From: an uncultured Acidobacteriota bacterium
Lineage (GTDB): Bacteria > Acidobacteriota > Terriglobia > Bryobacterales > Bryobacteraceae
Length of the DNA stretch: 47,701 nt
Reading direction: 5' to 3'
Assembly (NCBI GenBank): GCA_900696665.1
Contig: CAADGY010000077.1
Location: 1 to 47,701 of the forward strand
The position numbers and the translations under genes are program-made. Positions 27,006 to 35,989 of the stretch are shown here, piece after piece (position 1 is the first letter of the stretch; every line of letters begins with the position of its first letter). Under the pieces are notes generated by a model. The model searched no databases and was not told the origin of the DNA. It was given only the letters and a program-made list of their open reading frames with translations.

Positions 27006-27649
27006 TGGGCACACGCGTAGTTCTGGCAGATGATCACGGGGTGGTTCGAAAAGGGCTCCGGTATCTGTTGGAAGCCGAGAACATGGAGGTTGTTGGAGAA
27101 GCCTCGGACGGCCACGAGGCCGTGAAGATAGCTGGAGATCTCTCTCCGGATGTCATCGTGATGGACATCGCTATGCCGCACTTGAATGGAATCGATGCCA
27201 CAGCACGTATCGTGAAGCAAAACCCGAAAATTGGTGTCGTGATGTTGAGTATGCATGCCGATGAGGGATATTTGGTGCGGGCCTTGACAGCGGGAGCCAA
27301 GGGCTATCTGCTGAAGGATTCCGCCGAAGCCGACTTGGTGCGGGCCGTCCAGGCCGTTGCCGGAGGAAAATCGTATTTCAGTCCGGCTATTGCGAATACG
27401 TTGCTGGACGATTACATGAGATACCTCCAGCAACGCGGGTTGGAGGACAGCTACGACCTTCTGACGGAGAGAGAAAAGGAGGTGCTTCAATTGCTCGCGG
27501 AAGGCAAATCCAACAAGGAGGCGGCTACCCTGCTGAATCTGAGTGTCTACACCATAGAGACTCACCGGACGCATTTAATGCAAAAGCTGAATCTTCACAA
27601 CACGGCCGAGATCGTGCTTTACGCCGTGCGCAAGAAGATCATTTCCTGA
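27005..27649 (+). CDS. NarL-type response regulator, partner of the upstream kinase
   Basis: A 214-residue regulator with an intact receiver: D9-D10 in VVLADDHGVV, phospho-acceptor Asp54 in DVIVMDIAMP and Lys104 in GYLLKD. The LuxR-type DNA-binding domain (about 148-210) has LTEREKEVLQLLAEGKSNKEAA and LSVYTIETHRTHLMQKL. The ATG at 27005 overlaps the kinase stop codon by one base, so translation is likely coupled. It should be phosphorylated by that kinase and bind DNA as a dimer; the targets are unknown. A longer frame from 26759 runs inside the kinase gene and is not real. Confidence 0.95.
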   Translation: MGTRVVLADDHGVVRKGLRYLLEAENMEVVGEASDGHEAVKIAGDLSPDVIVMDIAMPHLNGIDATARIVKQNPKIGVVMLSMHADEGYLVRALTAGAKGYLLKDSAEADLVRAVQAVAGGKSYFSPAIANTLLDDYMRYLQQRGLEDSYDLLTEREKEVLQLLAEGKSNKEAATLLNLSVYTIETHRTHLMQKLNLHNTAEIVLYAVRKKIIS

Positions 27650-27805
27650 ATGGCAGTTTTTTCACATCGAAATGAGCCGATGGAAGCTTCAACTGCGCGT
27701 AGATTGGTTTGGGAGAACCTTCCGGTTGCCGAGTGCATCTCATATAACGTAGATTCAAAAGAGGTCCAGAACCTCCAAGACCGTTAGTTTCGGAGGGGTC
27801 TTTGC

Positions 27806-28570
27806 TTGAAGTTATTTGATTCAAAAGCTTTTATCGTTTTAATATTCACGGTTTTGCTAGGTGGCGCCGGTTGCGTGCACAAGCGTGGCGCCAACGCACC
27901 ATGGGATATTTCCCCGAACAGCACCTTCACGCATGACGTGTTGCGGCGGTACGTCGCCGCTACGGATCAGCAAAAGAATCGGCTCCGTGGCGTGTCTATG
28001 GAAATCGAGATCGACGCCCAGCTCCCCAGGTTGAAGAAATCAGGCAGCTTGCACGCGTTGCGAAAGATCTCCTCCCTCGGGCGTATTACCTACGAACTAT
28101 TTCGCTTCTCCGGCGATAACACGGTGAAGAAGGATGTCATCGCGCGGTACCTGAAGGCCGAAACAGAGGCACAGGAAACTACCGAGCCGCTCGATATCAC
28201 ACCGCAAAATTACAAATTCAAATATAAAGGCTTAACGTCCAAAAATGGGCAGGATGTTCACGTTTTCGACATCAAGCCCTTTGAAAAGCGGGTGGGGTTA
28301 TTTAGGGGCCAGATCTGGATAGATTCCGCCACCTACCTCCCGGTACGCGAAGAAGGCGAGTTTGTTAAGAACCCGTCTGTATTCCTGAAAAGTGTCCGAT
28401 TCGTCCGTGACTATAACATCCAACAGGGGATTGCGGTGCCTGCCAGGATCCAGAGTATCGTGGATACGCGCCTGGTGGGGAAAGCCGAACTCACCATCAA
28501 CTTTTCGAATTTCAGTAAGTTACCGGGAGAACGCGCCGCCAACATTCCTTCTTCCACTCATGAGCCTTGA
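27806..28570 (+). CDS. lipoprotein, LolA/LolB-like fold suspected
   Basis: A 254-residue lipoprotein. The signal peptide ends in LLGGAGC (Cys about 23). The mature part is an antiparallel beta-rich domain, with pieces such as TYELFRFSGDNTVKKDVIARY, KGLTSKNGQDVHVFDIKP and GQIWIDSATYLPVREEGEF, the last typical of the incomplete beta barrel of LolA/LolB-like carriers of lipoproteins or lipids. The start is a TTG at 27806 with GGAGGGG nine bases upstream. It precedes the hopanoid operon by 118 bp on the same strand and might be co-expressed. The fold assignment is an inference from pattern, not a named match. Confidence 0.68.
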   Translation: MKLFDSKAFIVLIFTVLLGGAGCVHKRGANAPWDISPNSTFTHDVLRRYVAATDQQKNRLRGVSMEIEIDAQLPRLKKSGSLHALRKISSLGRITYELFRFSGDNTVKKDVIARYLKAETEAQETTEPLDITPQNYKFKYKGLTSKNGQDVHVFDIKPFEKRVGLFRGQIWIDSATYLPVREEGEFVKNPSVFLKSVRFVRDYNIQQGIAVPARIQSIVDTRLVGKAELTINFSNFSKLPGERAANIPSSTHEP

Positions 28571-28688
28571 GAACGAATTCCCCGTTGTTCGGGACGTGAA
28601 TTCGTCTGTTTACCCGCCAGGAAGTGCGGCTGCACCAACGCGAGTTGTCCGGGCGGCTCGAAGTCGCGTAATCTCGAAGTAGCCACCA

Positions 28689-30149
28689 ATGAGAACTCTA
28701 TTCCTCAATCCGCCATCTTTTGAAGGGTTTGACGGAGGCGCCAGTTCCCGATGGCCGGCATCTCGCGAGATCGAATCGTACTGGTACCCGGTGTGGCTTT
28801 GCTATCCGGCCGGGATGCTGCCTGACAGTAAAGTTGTCGACGCTCCGCCACACAAGATTTCGATTGAGCAGACGGTGGCGATGGCCCGCGATTTCGAGTT
28901 GCTGGTTCTTTTTACGTCCACCCCAGGTTTCAACGTAGACGTGAAAATCGCGGAGATGATGAAGGATGCGAACCGGAAGATCAAGGTGGCGTTCGTGGGG
29001 CCGCCGGTCACAGTGGAGCCGGAGAAATGCTTGCGCGCTTCAAAGGCGATCGACTTCGTTGTCAAGCGCGAATTCGACCATCAGATCGTCAGCTTCGCCA
29101 ACGGTACGCCCGTGGAGCAACTTCCCGGCGTCAGCTACCGGCAAAACGGCGGCATCCGGCACAACCCGGAAGGTGGTTTCATCGAGAACCTTGACGAACT
29201 GCCGTGGGTCACCAAGATTTATAAGCGCGATCTCGATTTCCGGCGCTACAATGTGCCGTTTCTTTTAAATCCTTTCGTGTCGCTTTACACCTCGCGGGGG
29301 TGTCCGGCGATGTGTACTTTCTGCCTATGGCCCCAGACGCACTCCGGCCACCGGTGGAGGCTGCGATCCTCCGGCGACGTAGCGAATGAAGTCCGTTGGG
29401 CAACAGAGAACTTCCCCGGCCTGAAAGAAATCTTTTTCGACGACGATACCTTCAATTACCAGAAGGCGCGGACCGTGGAGTTATGCAAAAAACTGAAGCC
29501 GCTAAACTTCACCTGGTCCTGTACCTCACGGGTTACCACGGACTACGAAACGCTGAAAGCGATGCGCGAGGCCGGGTGCCGGCTTCTGATCGTTGGCTAT
29601 GAATCGGGCGACGCACAGATTCTCAAGAACATCAAGAAGGGTGCGACGCTCGACATGGCGCAGCGCTTCACGGCGAACTGCAAGAAATTGGGGCTCGCAA
29701 TCCACGGCGATTTTATAGTCGGCCTGCCAGGAGAAACACGGGAGAGCATCCGCCGCACCATCGATTTCGCCAAGCGCCTGGATGTGGAGACCATACAGGT
29801 TTCGATTGCGCATCCTTACCCCGGCACCGAATTCTACGACCACGTGAAGCAAAACGGGCTGATCACGTTGGACGCAATGACCGATGAGGCCGGCCATCAG
29901 CTTCCAAACATTGTTTACCCTGGCCTCGACCGCGCCGAATTGGTGGATTGGGTTGAGAAGTTCTACGGCGAATACTACTTCCGTCCCCGTGTAGCCTGGC
30001 GCGTTGTGCGAAAGGCCATCCTCCACGGCGACGAGCGGCGCAGGCTATACAAAGAGGCACGCGAGTACCTGGCGCTTCGCTCCAAGCGTAAGAAATTCGT
30101 CAAAGATCAAAGAACATCCGCGGGCGCCATGGCGGGTGCGGGAGACTGA
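28689..30149 (+). CDS. hpnJ: hopanoid biosynthesis radical SAM protein HpnJ
   Basis: A 486-residue radical SAM enzyme with an N-terminal B12-binding-like domain. The 4Fe-4S motif is CPAMCTFC (Cys205, Cys209, Cys212), followed by FFDDDTFNY and GYESGDAQILKNIKKG. The opening LFLNPPSFEGFDGGASSRW...YWYPVWLCYPAG is characteristic of HpnJ, which turns the glucosaminyl head of bacteriohopanetetrol into the cyclitol ether by ring contraction. hpnI lies 0.8 kb downstream in the same operon, after two small transporters. hpnK, which deacetylates the sugar between the HpnI and HpnJ steps, is not in the window. Confidence 0.9.
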   Translation: MRTLFLNPPSFEGFDGGASSRWPASREIESYWYPVWLCYPAGMLPDSKVVDAPPHKISIEQTVAMARDFELLVLFTSTPGFNVDVKIAEMMKDANRKIKVAFVGPPVTVEPEKCLRASKAIDFVVKREFDHQIVSFANGTPVEQLPGVSYRQNGGIRHNPEGGFIENLDELPWVTKIYKRDLDFRRYNVPFLLNPFVSLYTSRGCPAMCTFCLWPQTHSGHRWRLRSSGDVANEVRWATENFPGLKEIFFDDDTFNYQKARTVELCKKLKPLNFTWSCTSRVTTDYETLKAMREAGCRLLIVGYESGDAQILKNIKKGATLDMAQRFTANCKKLGLAIHGDFIVGLPGETRESIRRTIDFAKRLDVETIQVSIAHPYPGTEFYDHVKQNGLITLDAMTDEAGHQLPNIVYPGLDRAELVDWVEKFYGEYYFRPRVAWRVVRKAILHGDERRRLYKEAREYLALRSKRKKFVKDQRTSAGAMAGAGD

Positions 30150-30156
30150 TTCCCGG

Positions 30157-30579
30157 ATGGACGCCTCACACACCAAACTCCGCCTGAAGACCTGCGTTTT
30201 TAGCGCCGTCGTGATTCTCACCAATGTATTGGGCAATTTTTTCCTCAGCCTTGGGCTCCGGGGCGGCACACTGGTTAGCGAATCGCCGTTAGCTTATATC
30301 AAGGTGATGTTCAATCCCTGGGTGGCAGCCGGAATCATACTGCTCTCCGTCTGGATGCTCTCGCGAATGACATTGCTAAGCTGGGCTGATCTCAGCTTCG
30401 TACTTCCCGTTACATCCCTCGGCTATGTCGTGTCGGCTTTGATGGCACGGATATTCCTGAAGGAGCAGATCACCGGACAGCGCTGGTTTGGAACGCTGCT
30501 CATTGTAGCTGGAACCGCCTTGGTGGGCATGACGGGACCTCGCACTACACCGTCTTCGGGCAAGGCAGACACCGCATGA
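30157..30579 (+). CDS. half-size EamA/SMR-type transporter, first of a pair
   Basis: A 140-residue protein with four membrane segments (about 12-34, 50-70, 76-98 and 104-124), one EamA/SMR repeat. The signature SWADLSFVLPVTSLGYVVSALMARIFLKEQI near the C-terminus ends in the usual LKE loop before the last helix. Such halves work as homo- or heterodimers; ArnE/ArnF of enterics flip aminoarabinose-phosphoundecaprenol this way. The gene sits 7 bp after hpnJ and overlaps the second half gene by 4 bp (ATGA), a good sign of a heterodimer. I chose the ATG at 30157 since an upstream in-frame ATG lies inside hpnJ. Confidence 0.85.
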   Translation: MDASHTKLRLKTCVFSAVVILTNVLGNFFLSLGLRGGTLVSESPLAYIKVMFNPWVAAGIILLSVWMLSRMTLLSWADLSFVLPVTSLGYVVSALMARIFLKEQITGQRWFGTLLIVAGTALVGMTGPRTTPSSGKADTA

Positions 30580-30941
30580 CGAAATGGGTGCTGGTCATGC
30601 TGATCGTTCTTTCCACGACTGCCGGCGATTTGCTGCTCTCCCGTGAAATGAAGCGCCACGGGGAGATCGACAATTTCCACCCCAGCCGCATCGGCCGCCT
30701 GGCGGCCGCGCTGGCGAAGCGGAAATTTCTTGTGCTAGGAATTGCCTTCATGGCGTTTTCCTTCTTCGCGTTCATGAGACTGCTGACCGTCGCCGACTTC
30801 AGCTTCGCCGTTCCCGCCACGGCGGCCAGCTATGCCACCGAAACGCTTCTCGCCAGGTATGTTTTAAAAGAAAGAGTTGACCCGGTCCGTTGGGCCGGCG
30901 CCTGCCTGGTGATGTGCGGGGTAGCCCTGCTCGCGCTGTGA
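30576..30941 (+). CDS. half-size EamA/SMR-type transporter, second of a pair
   Basis: A 121-residue four-segment protein: helices at about 4-22, 45-67, 72-90 and 100-120. ADFSFAVPATAASYATETLLARYVLKERV mirrors the same block in its upstream neighbour, including the terminal LKE. The two are clearly related but not near-identical, as expected for subunits of an ArnE/ArnF-like heterodimer. It overlaps the preceding gene by ATGA and the following hpnI by GTGA, so all four are translationally coupled. Its place between two hopanoid head-group enzymes suggests a hopanoid-lipid or sugar-lipid flippase; this is inference. Confidence 0.85.
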   Translation: MTKWVLVMLIVLSTTAGDLLLSREMKRHGEIDNFHPSRIGRLAAALAKRKFLVLGIAFMAFSFFAFMRLLTVADFSFAVPATAASYATETLLARYVLKERVDPVRWAGACLVMCGVALLAL

Positions 30942-32044
30942 TTGCCATCGCCGCGGTTACAGCCGCTGCTATCACCTACCAGATTGCGTCCCTCATCGCG
31001 GCCTGGAGGCATCTGCGAGCACCGGCCTCCACTGGGAATTACACCCCAGCGATCTCCGTGTTGAAGCCGGTGCGTGGCCTCGATCCCAATTTTTACGAAG
31101 CAATCCGGTCCCACGCGGCGCAGGATTACCCGGCGTTCGAGATTCTGTTCGGCACGGCTGACGAATCTGATCCGGCCCTCTCGTCCATCCGGCGCCTGGC
31201 CGCCGATCACCCAGGCGTCCCGATGCGTGTCATCGTCAGTTCCACACCCGCGCCGAATCAGAAGGCAGGGATCCTCTGCGATCTCGCGGGCGCCGCCCGG
31301 CATCCGGTTTACGCCGTCAGCGACAGCGACGTCAGAGTCCCCAAGGACTGGCTGCGCAGCATTGTGGCGCCGCTGGCCAATAACAGGACCGGCGTGGTGA
31401 CGTGCCTGTACCGGCCGGTGGCGCGGACCGCGGCCGGTATCTGGGAAGCGCTCGGGGTGGCAACGGATTTCGCGCCGAGCATTCTGGTAGCACGGTGGAT
31501 CGGGGTTCAGGAATTCGGTCTGGGGTCAACACTGGTCTTTCGCGGCGCCGACCTGGAAAGGGCTGGGGGATTCCCGGCAATTGCCGGATACCTGGCGGAC
31601 GACTATCAACTCTCCAAACGCATCTGCAGCCTGGGCTTCGAAACCGTCCTTTCACCAACCGTCGTGGAAACGTCGCTCGGCGAAGGCGGTTGGGGCGGCG
31701 TCTGGAAACATCAGGTTCGCTGGGCGCGAACCATCCGCGTATCAAGGGGCGGGGGCTATGTGGGCCTTCCGGTGACACACGCCGGAGTCTGGGTTCTGGC
31801 GAGCGCCATTGCCGGCCTGTGGCCGCTCGCCGCTGTGCTGCTGTTGCTGCGTATAGCGTCGGGTGCGCTTACGGGTATCGGAGTGCTTGGTTCCAGAATC
31901 GTGAAAAGGTGGTTTCTCGCGGCGCCGCTTTGGGATCTTTGGGCTTTTGCGATCTGGGTAGCGGGTCTGCTCGGTACGACAGTGGAATGGCGCGGCCGGA
32001 AACTGGAGTTGAGCCGCGAAGGCCGCATCAAAAACGTAGACTGA
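30938..32044 (+). CDS. hpnI: hopanoid biosynthesis glycosyltransferase HpnI
   Basis: A 368-residue membrane glycosyltransferase of the ceramide-glucosyltransferase type (GT21). One N-terminal membrane helix (about 1-22) precedes a catalytic domain with SVLKPVRGLDPNF, the DxD pair Asp129-Ser-Asp131 in AVSDSDVRVP, DDYQLSKRI (from 221) and QVRW (259-262), the (Q/R)XXRW motif; C-terminal hydrophobic helices follow. HpnI adds N-acetylglucosamine to bacteriohopanetetrol, the step before HpnK and HpnJ. I chose the GTG at 30938, overlapping the previous stop as GTGA; a longer frame from 30890 would run into the transporter gene. Confidence 0.9.
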   Translation: MIAIAAVTAAAITYQIASLIAAWRHLRAPASTGNYTPAISVLKPVRGLDPNFYEAIRSHAAQDYPAFEILFGTADESDPALSSIRRLAADHPGVPMRVIVSSTPAPNQKAGILCDLAGAARHPVYAVSDSDVRVPKDWLRSIVAPLANNRTGVVTCLYRPVARTAAGIWEALGVATDFAPSILVARWIGVQEFGLGSTLVFRGADLERAGGFPAIAGYLADDYQLSKRICSLGFETVLSPTVVETSLGEGGWGGVWKHQVRWARTIRVSRGGGYVGLPVTHAGVWVLASAIAGLWPLAAVLLLLRIASGALTGIGVLGSRIVKRWFLAAPLWDLWAFAIWVAGLLGTTVEWRGRKLELSREGRIKNVD

Positions 32045-32061
32045 AATCAGGAGGGTAAGGG

Positions 32062-32541
32062 ATGGCTACTGAGAACGCAACGTTCGGCGCGGGCTGCTTT
32101 TGGGGCGTGGAAGCGGCCTTCCGGGGAATTAAAGGGGTGAAGAATACCATGGTGGGATATGCGGGCGGACATACCGAAAACCCCACGTATCAGGACGTCT
32201 GCACAGACCGCACGGGCCATGCGGAGGTAGTTCAGGTGGAGTACGACCCGGCCGCGGTTTCCTACAACGATCTTCTGAACGTGTTCTGGAGCGTTCACGA
32301 CCCGACTACTTTGAACCGTCAGGGGCCGGACGTGGGCACGCAATATCGATCGGTGATTTTCTTTCACAGCCCCGAACAGCAGCGGGCGGCGCTGGCATCC
32401 AAAGAGGAACGGGAGCGTTCAGAACTGTTCAAGCGTCCCATCGTTACACGGATTGAACCGGCCCCCGTGTTCTATCCTGCGGAAGACTATCATCAGCAAT
32501 ATCTCGAAAAGCGCGGCCTGGCACACTGTCACATCCGCTGA
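32062..32541 (+). CDS. msrA: peptide methionine sulfoxide reductase A
   Basis: A 159-residue enzyme that reduces methionine-S-sulfoxide in proteins. The catalytic GCFWG has Cys12; [28 protein letters not shown] and [19 protein letters not shown] are the standard blocks. There is no obvious C-terminal resolving Cys pair, although a Cys near the end (LAHCHIR) could serve. AGGAGGG at about 32049 is a strong ribosome site. It lies 17 bp after hpnI and closes the operon, though its biochemical link to hopanoids is not evident. Cytoplasmic, without signal peptide. Confidence 0.95.
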   Translation: MATENATFGAGCFWGVEAAFRGIKGVKNTMVGYAGGHTENPTYQDVCTDRTGHAEVVQVEYDPAAVSYNDLLNVFWSVHDPTTLNRQGPDVGTQYRSVIFFHSPEQQRAALASKEERERSELFKRPIVTRIEPAPVFYPAEDYHQQYLEKRGLAHCHIR

Positions 32542-32844
32542 CCGCGAGAGTGGCCGAGGCACGCTGCATCCTGGAAAAGGATGATCCGGAGAATGTGACA
32601 AGGCAGTCCTCTCTTCCCGAAGAGGGGATTGTGTTGCCGGCCTCTCAGGCACGGAAAGCGAAAGGCCGACTATGATACGCTAGCACGCGGGCAGCGTTTT
32701 GGCCGGCCCTGTTCGTTCTCCTGTTCGATCTCCCCGGCGAAACAGTACCCGTTGACGCTCACGCAGGACCGCACTTCGCCACGCTGCCCGCTTGCCGCTT
32801 TCTGGCGCGGGCGGCTCCGTTTCTGGACCCGGAAATACGTGTAC
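32542..32844. other. convergent intergenic region without a gene
   Basis: About 300 bases between the convergent msrA and glnA stops. Apart from the hairpin at 32604-32631, I see nothing. A 65-codon minus-strand frame (32670-32867) overlaps the end of glnA and has no ribosome site. Confidence 0.55.
32604..32631. terminator. 13-bp hairpin between convergent msrA and glnA
   Basis: Bases 32604-32616 pair with 32619-32631 over 13 positions, two of them G-T, with a 2-base loop. It lies 62 bases after msrA, between two convergent genes, where a terminator is expected. There is no T-tract on either side, so it may instead be a transcript-end stabiliser. Confidence 0.4.
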
Positions 32845-34254
32845 TTAGATGTCGTAATACAGCGCAAATTCGTATGGGTGTGGCCGTAGCCTTACAGCGT
32901 CCACCTCAGCCCTGCGCTTGTAGCTGACATAGGTTTCGATCAGTTCGTCGGTGAAGACATCGCCCTTCAGCAGGAAGGAGTGATCGTCCTCGAGGCACGT
33001 CAACGCCTCATCCAGCGAACCCGGCATCGCGGGCACATCTTTCATTTCCTCTGGTGAAAGATCGTAGATGTCCTTGTCCAGGGGTTCGCCCGGATCCACT
33101 TTATTCAGAATGCCGTCGAGACCTGCCATCAGGAGAGCCGCAAACGACAGGTAGGGGTTGGCTGAGGGATCCGGCGGGCGGAACTCGACTCGCTTTGATT
33201 TCGGACTCGCCGAATACATCGGAATCCGCACGGCGGCCGAACGGTTCCGGCGCGAGTAGGCCAGATTCACGGGCGCTTCATAGCCCGGCACCAGCCGTTT
33301 GTAGCTGTTGGTGGTGGGAGCAATGATGGCAGAAAGCGAGCGGGCGTGTTTCAGCAGGCCGCCGATGTACCACAAGGCCATCTGGCTCAACCCGGCGTAA
33401 CAGTCGCCGGCAAACAGAGGATTACCGCCCTTCCACAGGCTCTGGTGGCAGTGCATTCCGCTGCCGTTGTCGCCGAAGATCGGCTTCGGCATGAACGTGA
33501 CGGTTTTACCATATTGGTACGCGACGTTGCGGACGCAGTACTTATACACCATCATGTTGTCGGCCGACTTCAACAGGGTGTCGAATTTCTGATCGATCTC
33601 GCACTGGCCGCCCGTAGCGACCTCGTGATGGTGGCATTCGATGTTCAAACCGCACCGGAGCATCGTCTCCACCATGTCAGCCCGCAGATCCTGGTAGTGA
33701 TCTGTTGGAGGCGTCGGGAAATAGCCTTCCTTGTAGCGAGGACGGTAGCCGAGGTTGTCTTCCCTGCGTCCGGAATTCCAGCGTCCCTCTTCCGCGTCGA
33801 TGTAGTAATAGCCGGAGTGCTGGTTCTGATCAAAGCTGATGTTATCGAAGATGAAAAATTCCGCTTCCGCGCCAAAAAAAGCCTCGTCGGCCAAGCCGCT
33901 GTTCTTCAGGTACATTTCGGCTTTCCGGGCAATCCAGCGCGGGTCCCGCTCGTAGTGTTGCCGCGTGATGGGGTCGATCACGTCACACGTCATCACCAGC
34001 GTAGGGGTCTCCGAAAAGGGATCCATGAACGCGGTTGTGCCGTCGGGAATAAGCAGCATATCGCTCTCATGGATAACGGCCCAGCCCCGTATACTCGAAC
34101 CGTCGATTCCGAAGCCCTCTTCAAACCGGCTTTCGTCAAGTTGCTGTATTGGAAAAGAGATATGTTGCGATAACCCGGGTATGTCCGTAAATCGCAGGTC
34201 AAATTGACTCGCTTCGTTCTTCTTGGCAAATTCGATGACTTCTTTGGGACTCAT
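32845..34254 (-). CDS. glnA: glutamine synthetase type I
   Basis: A 469-residue GSI enzyme making glutamine from glutamate, ammonia and ATP; it works as a dodecamer. Visible blocks are [11 protein letters not shown] (127-137), the GSGMHCHQS metal and substrate site (264-272), [10 protein letters not shown] (336-344) and [15 protein letters not shown] (355-369). Tyr397 in DIYDLSPEE sits at the same number as the adenylylated Tyr of enterobacterial GS, so GlnE control is possible. Length and start are canonical. It is convergent with msrA and 156 bp downstream of the antiporter gene, which is on the same strand, so glnA probably has its own promoter. Confidence 0.98.
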   Translation of the reverse strand: MSPKEVIEFAKKNEASQFDLRFTDIPGLSQHISFPIQQLDESRFEEGFGIDGSSIRGWAVIHESDMLLIPDGTTAFMDPFSETPTLVMTCDVIDPITRQHYERDPRWIARKAEMYLKNSGLADEAFFGAEAEFFIFDNISFDQNQHSGYYYIDAEEGRWNSGRREDNLGYRPRYKEGYFPTPPTDHYQDLRADMVETMLRCGLNIECHHHEVATGGQCEIDQKFDTLLKSADNMMVYKYCVRNVAYQYGKTVTFMPKPIFGDNGSGMHCHQSLWKGGNPLFAGDCYAGLSQMALWYIGGLLKHARSLSAIIAPTTNSYKRLVPGYEAPVNLAYSRRNRSAAVRIPMYSASPKSKRVEFRPPDPSANPYLSFAALLMAGLDGILNKVDPGEPLDKDIYDLSPEEMKDVPAMPGSLDEALTCLEDDHSFLLKGDVFTDELIETYVSYKRRAEVDAVRLRPHPYEFALYYDI

Positions 34255-34410
34255 TGAACCTCCGTGGATACACGTACTCGCCGCAAGCCACAGCTTGCTC
34301 TGGTATTGTGCATCGGTTCCTGCTTGATAAATTGTCAGGTTAACGAATGGCGAAGAAAGCGGTCAATCGAAATTACTTATGGGGAGTATCACAAATTCCG
34401 CATTCGCCCC

Positions 34411-35940
34411 TCATGTCTCCAATGCTGCGGGAGCCGGCTTTTTGGCAGGTCCCATCCGGCGGGTCGAGAACTGCAGTACTGCTTCCATCACAACGGCCCC
34501 TCCGATGACGGCGGTGACAATCCACGGGATGGAAGGACCGGAATAGAGGTCTTGCGCGCTTACGACGATGGCAATGGAAAGCGCACCCACCGGCGACGCC
34601 GTAAGGCTGCGGCGCTCGCGGAACGCCAGGTCGTGCATCCAGAATTTTCGCAGCAACTCGACCGATAGCCATTTCGATGCGAAGCGGACGGTGACAAAGA
34701 TCACCATCAATGCCCAGCCCTGCCATTCGGACGGGTGCCACAACGCACCGGCGATTACGAGAAACACGAAATAAACCGGGCGCTCCAGGTGGCGCAAGAC
34801 AGTACGCACCTGCTCCTTCCACGTTCCCCCGAGATTCACGATGATCGCGCCGGCGATGAAGCAGACCGCAACCGGAGACAGCCGCAGAAAGCTGGCGATG
34901 CCCGCTGTAAAAGCGATCGCGCCGAGCAGCACCACAGTGAACTGCGGATCCTGGTTGATCTTCGTTAGGGTCGCGTAAATCAACACGCCCATCGTTGTGC
35001 CGATGCCAAGCATGATAAACAGCCACGCCGTACCGGGAAGCTGCCATGCCACCGCCGGGCCATGCGGGCGGAAATAGGCGCTGACCATCATCAGTCCGAG
35101 AACACCCGCCAGTTGCTGCAACTCGACAATTCGGGCGAGCCGGCCGATAGGCCGCTCCGCAGGAAACACCTTCCGCGCAAACCGGGGAGACTTGCGTGCC
35201 GCCATTGCTCCGGCAGTGCCGAGCAGGAGAGCGTCACGCAGATATCCGGACTCCGCCACCGACTGGCCCGAAGCGGCCAGCACCACCGCACACACTACAA
35301 AGATGGCGAAAATCGGGAATACCGTCGTGAGGAAGACGGCGGCGCTGGTACCCGGCGGCAAGTCATCGAGTATCCTGGCATTGAAGCGCGAACCAACCGC
35401 AAAGCCGATCCAGCCAAGCCCCAGTGACAGTAGCGGCGCGATCTCTTTGAGAACTTCCGGAGACAGAATACCGATACCGGGCTGCGCCGCAATCAGGCCG
35501 AGAAAAAGGAATGGGAGCCCTGCCGTCGCCAGGTGTGCGATATTGAAACGCTGCTCGAAGCGCTGGACGCTACGGTGCCCGCCAAGATAGGCCAAAACCA
35601 GCAGCGCAACGAACCCCAGAATCGCACGGGTAACTGAGCCCGGCGGTGGCGGGATGAGATCGCGCGAGCGGCCGAGCAATGCCTCCCTCTGGTCAAACAA
35701 CGACGGGCGCAGTTCCGGAGTGCCGAAGGGATTCCATTGCAGAACCGGCGGTGGAGGCAGCAACACCGGCTCCGCCGGCGCTGGTTCGCTCAGGGTAAAC
35801 TTTCTCGGCTGGTTCTGCTGTGATTCGTCCCACTGGGGTTGCGGACCTGTAGTCCGTCCGGCGAAAAGCGGCCAGCAGAGTAACAGGATGGCGAAGACCG
35901 GAACGCTCCGGGCAGTTACGTGGGTTTTTCGCATTGCCAT
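34411..35940 (-). CDS. CPA-type sodium/proton antiporter-like membrane protein
   Basis: A 509-residue membrane protein. A signal-like segment (about 12-28) leads to a proline-rich extracytoplasmic stretch (about 30-92), then about 11 hydrophobic segments with the arrangement of the Na+/H+ exchanger fold: GLGWIGFAVGSRFNARIL, AVCFIAGAIIVNLGG and SPVGALSIAIVVSAQDLY. The usual DD pair of CPA2 antiporters is not plain to me, so the ion specificity is open. It is divergent from xseA across about 50 bp. The exported proline-rich N-terminus is unusual for antiporters and seems to be a lineage-specific addition. Confidence 0.72.
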   Translation of the reverse strand: MAMRKTHVTARSVPVFAILLLCWPLFAGRTTGPQPQWDESQQNQPRKFTLSEPAPAEPVLLPPPPVLQWNPFGTPELRPSLFDQREALLGRSRDLIPPPPGSVTRAILGFVALLVLAYLGGHRSVQRFEQRFNIAHLATAGLPFLFLGLIAAQPGIGILSPEVLKEIAPLLSLGLGWIGFAVGSRFNARILDDLPPGTSAAVFLTTVFPIFAIFVVCAVVLAASGQSVAESGYLRDALLLGTAGAMAARKSPRFARKVFPAERPIGRLARIVELQQLAGVLGLMMVSAYFRPHGPAVAWQLPGTAWLFIMLGIGTTMGVLIYATLTKINQDPQFTVVLLGAIAFTAGIASFLRLSPVAVCFIAGAIIVNLGGTWKEQVRTVLRHLERPVYFVFLVIAGALWHPSEWQGWALMVIFVTVRFASKWLSVELLRKFWMHDLAFRERRSLTASPVGALSIAIVVSAQDLYSGPSIPWIVTAVIGGAVVMEAVLQFSTRRMGPAKKPAPAALET

Positions 35941-35989
35941 CTTTTCCGAGTATCCCAGAACATCCCCCTGTTAATCTAAACGGTAGGTT

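Noticed and set aside
32670..32867. Minus-strand 65-codon frame after glnA
   Set aside because: Overlaps the glnA end, has no ribosome site and no recognisable pattern.
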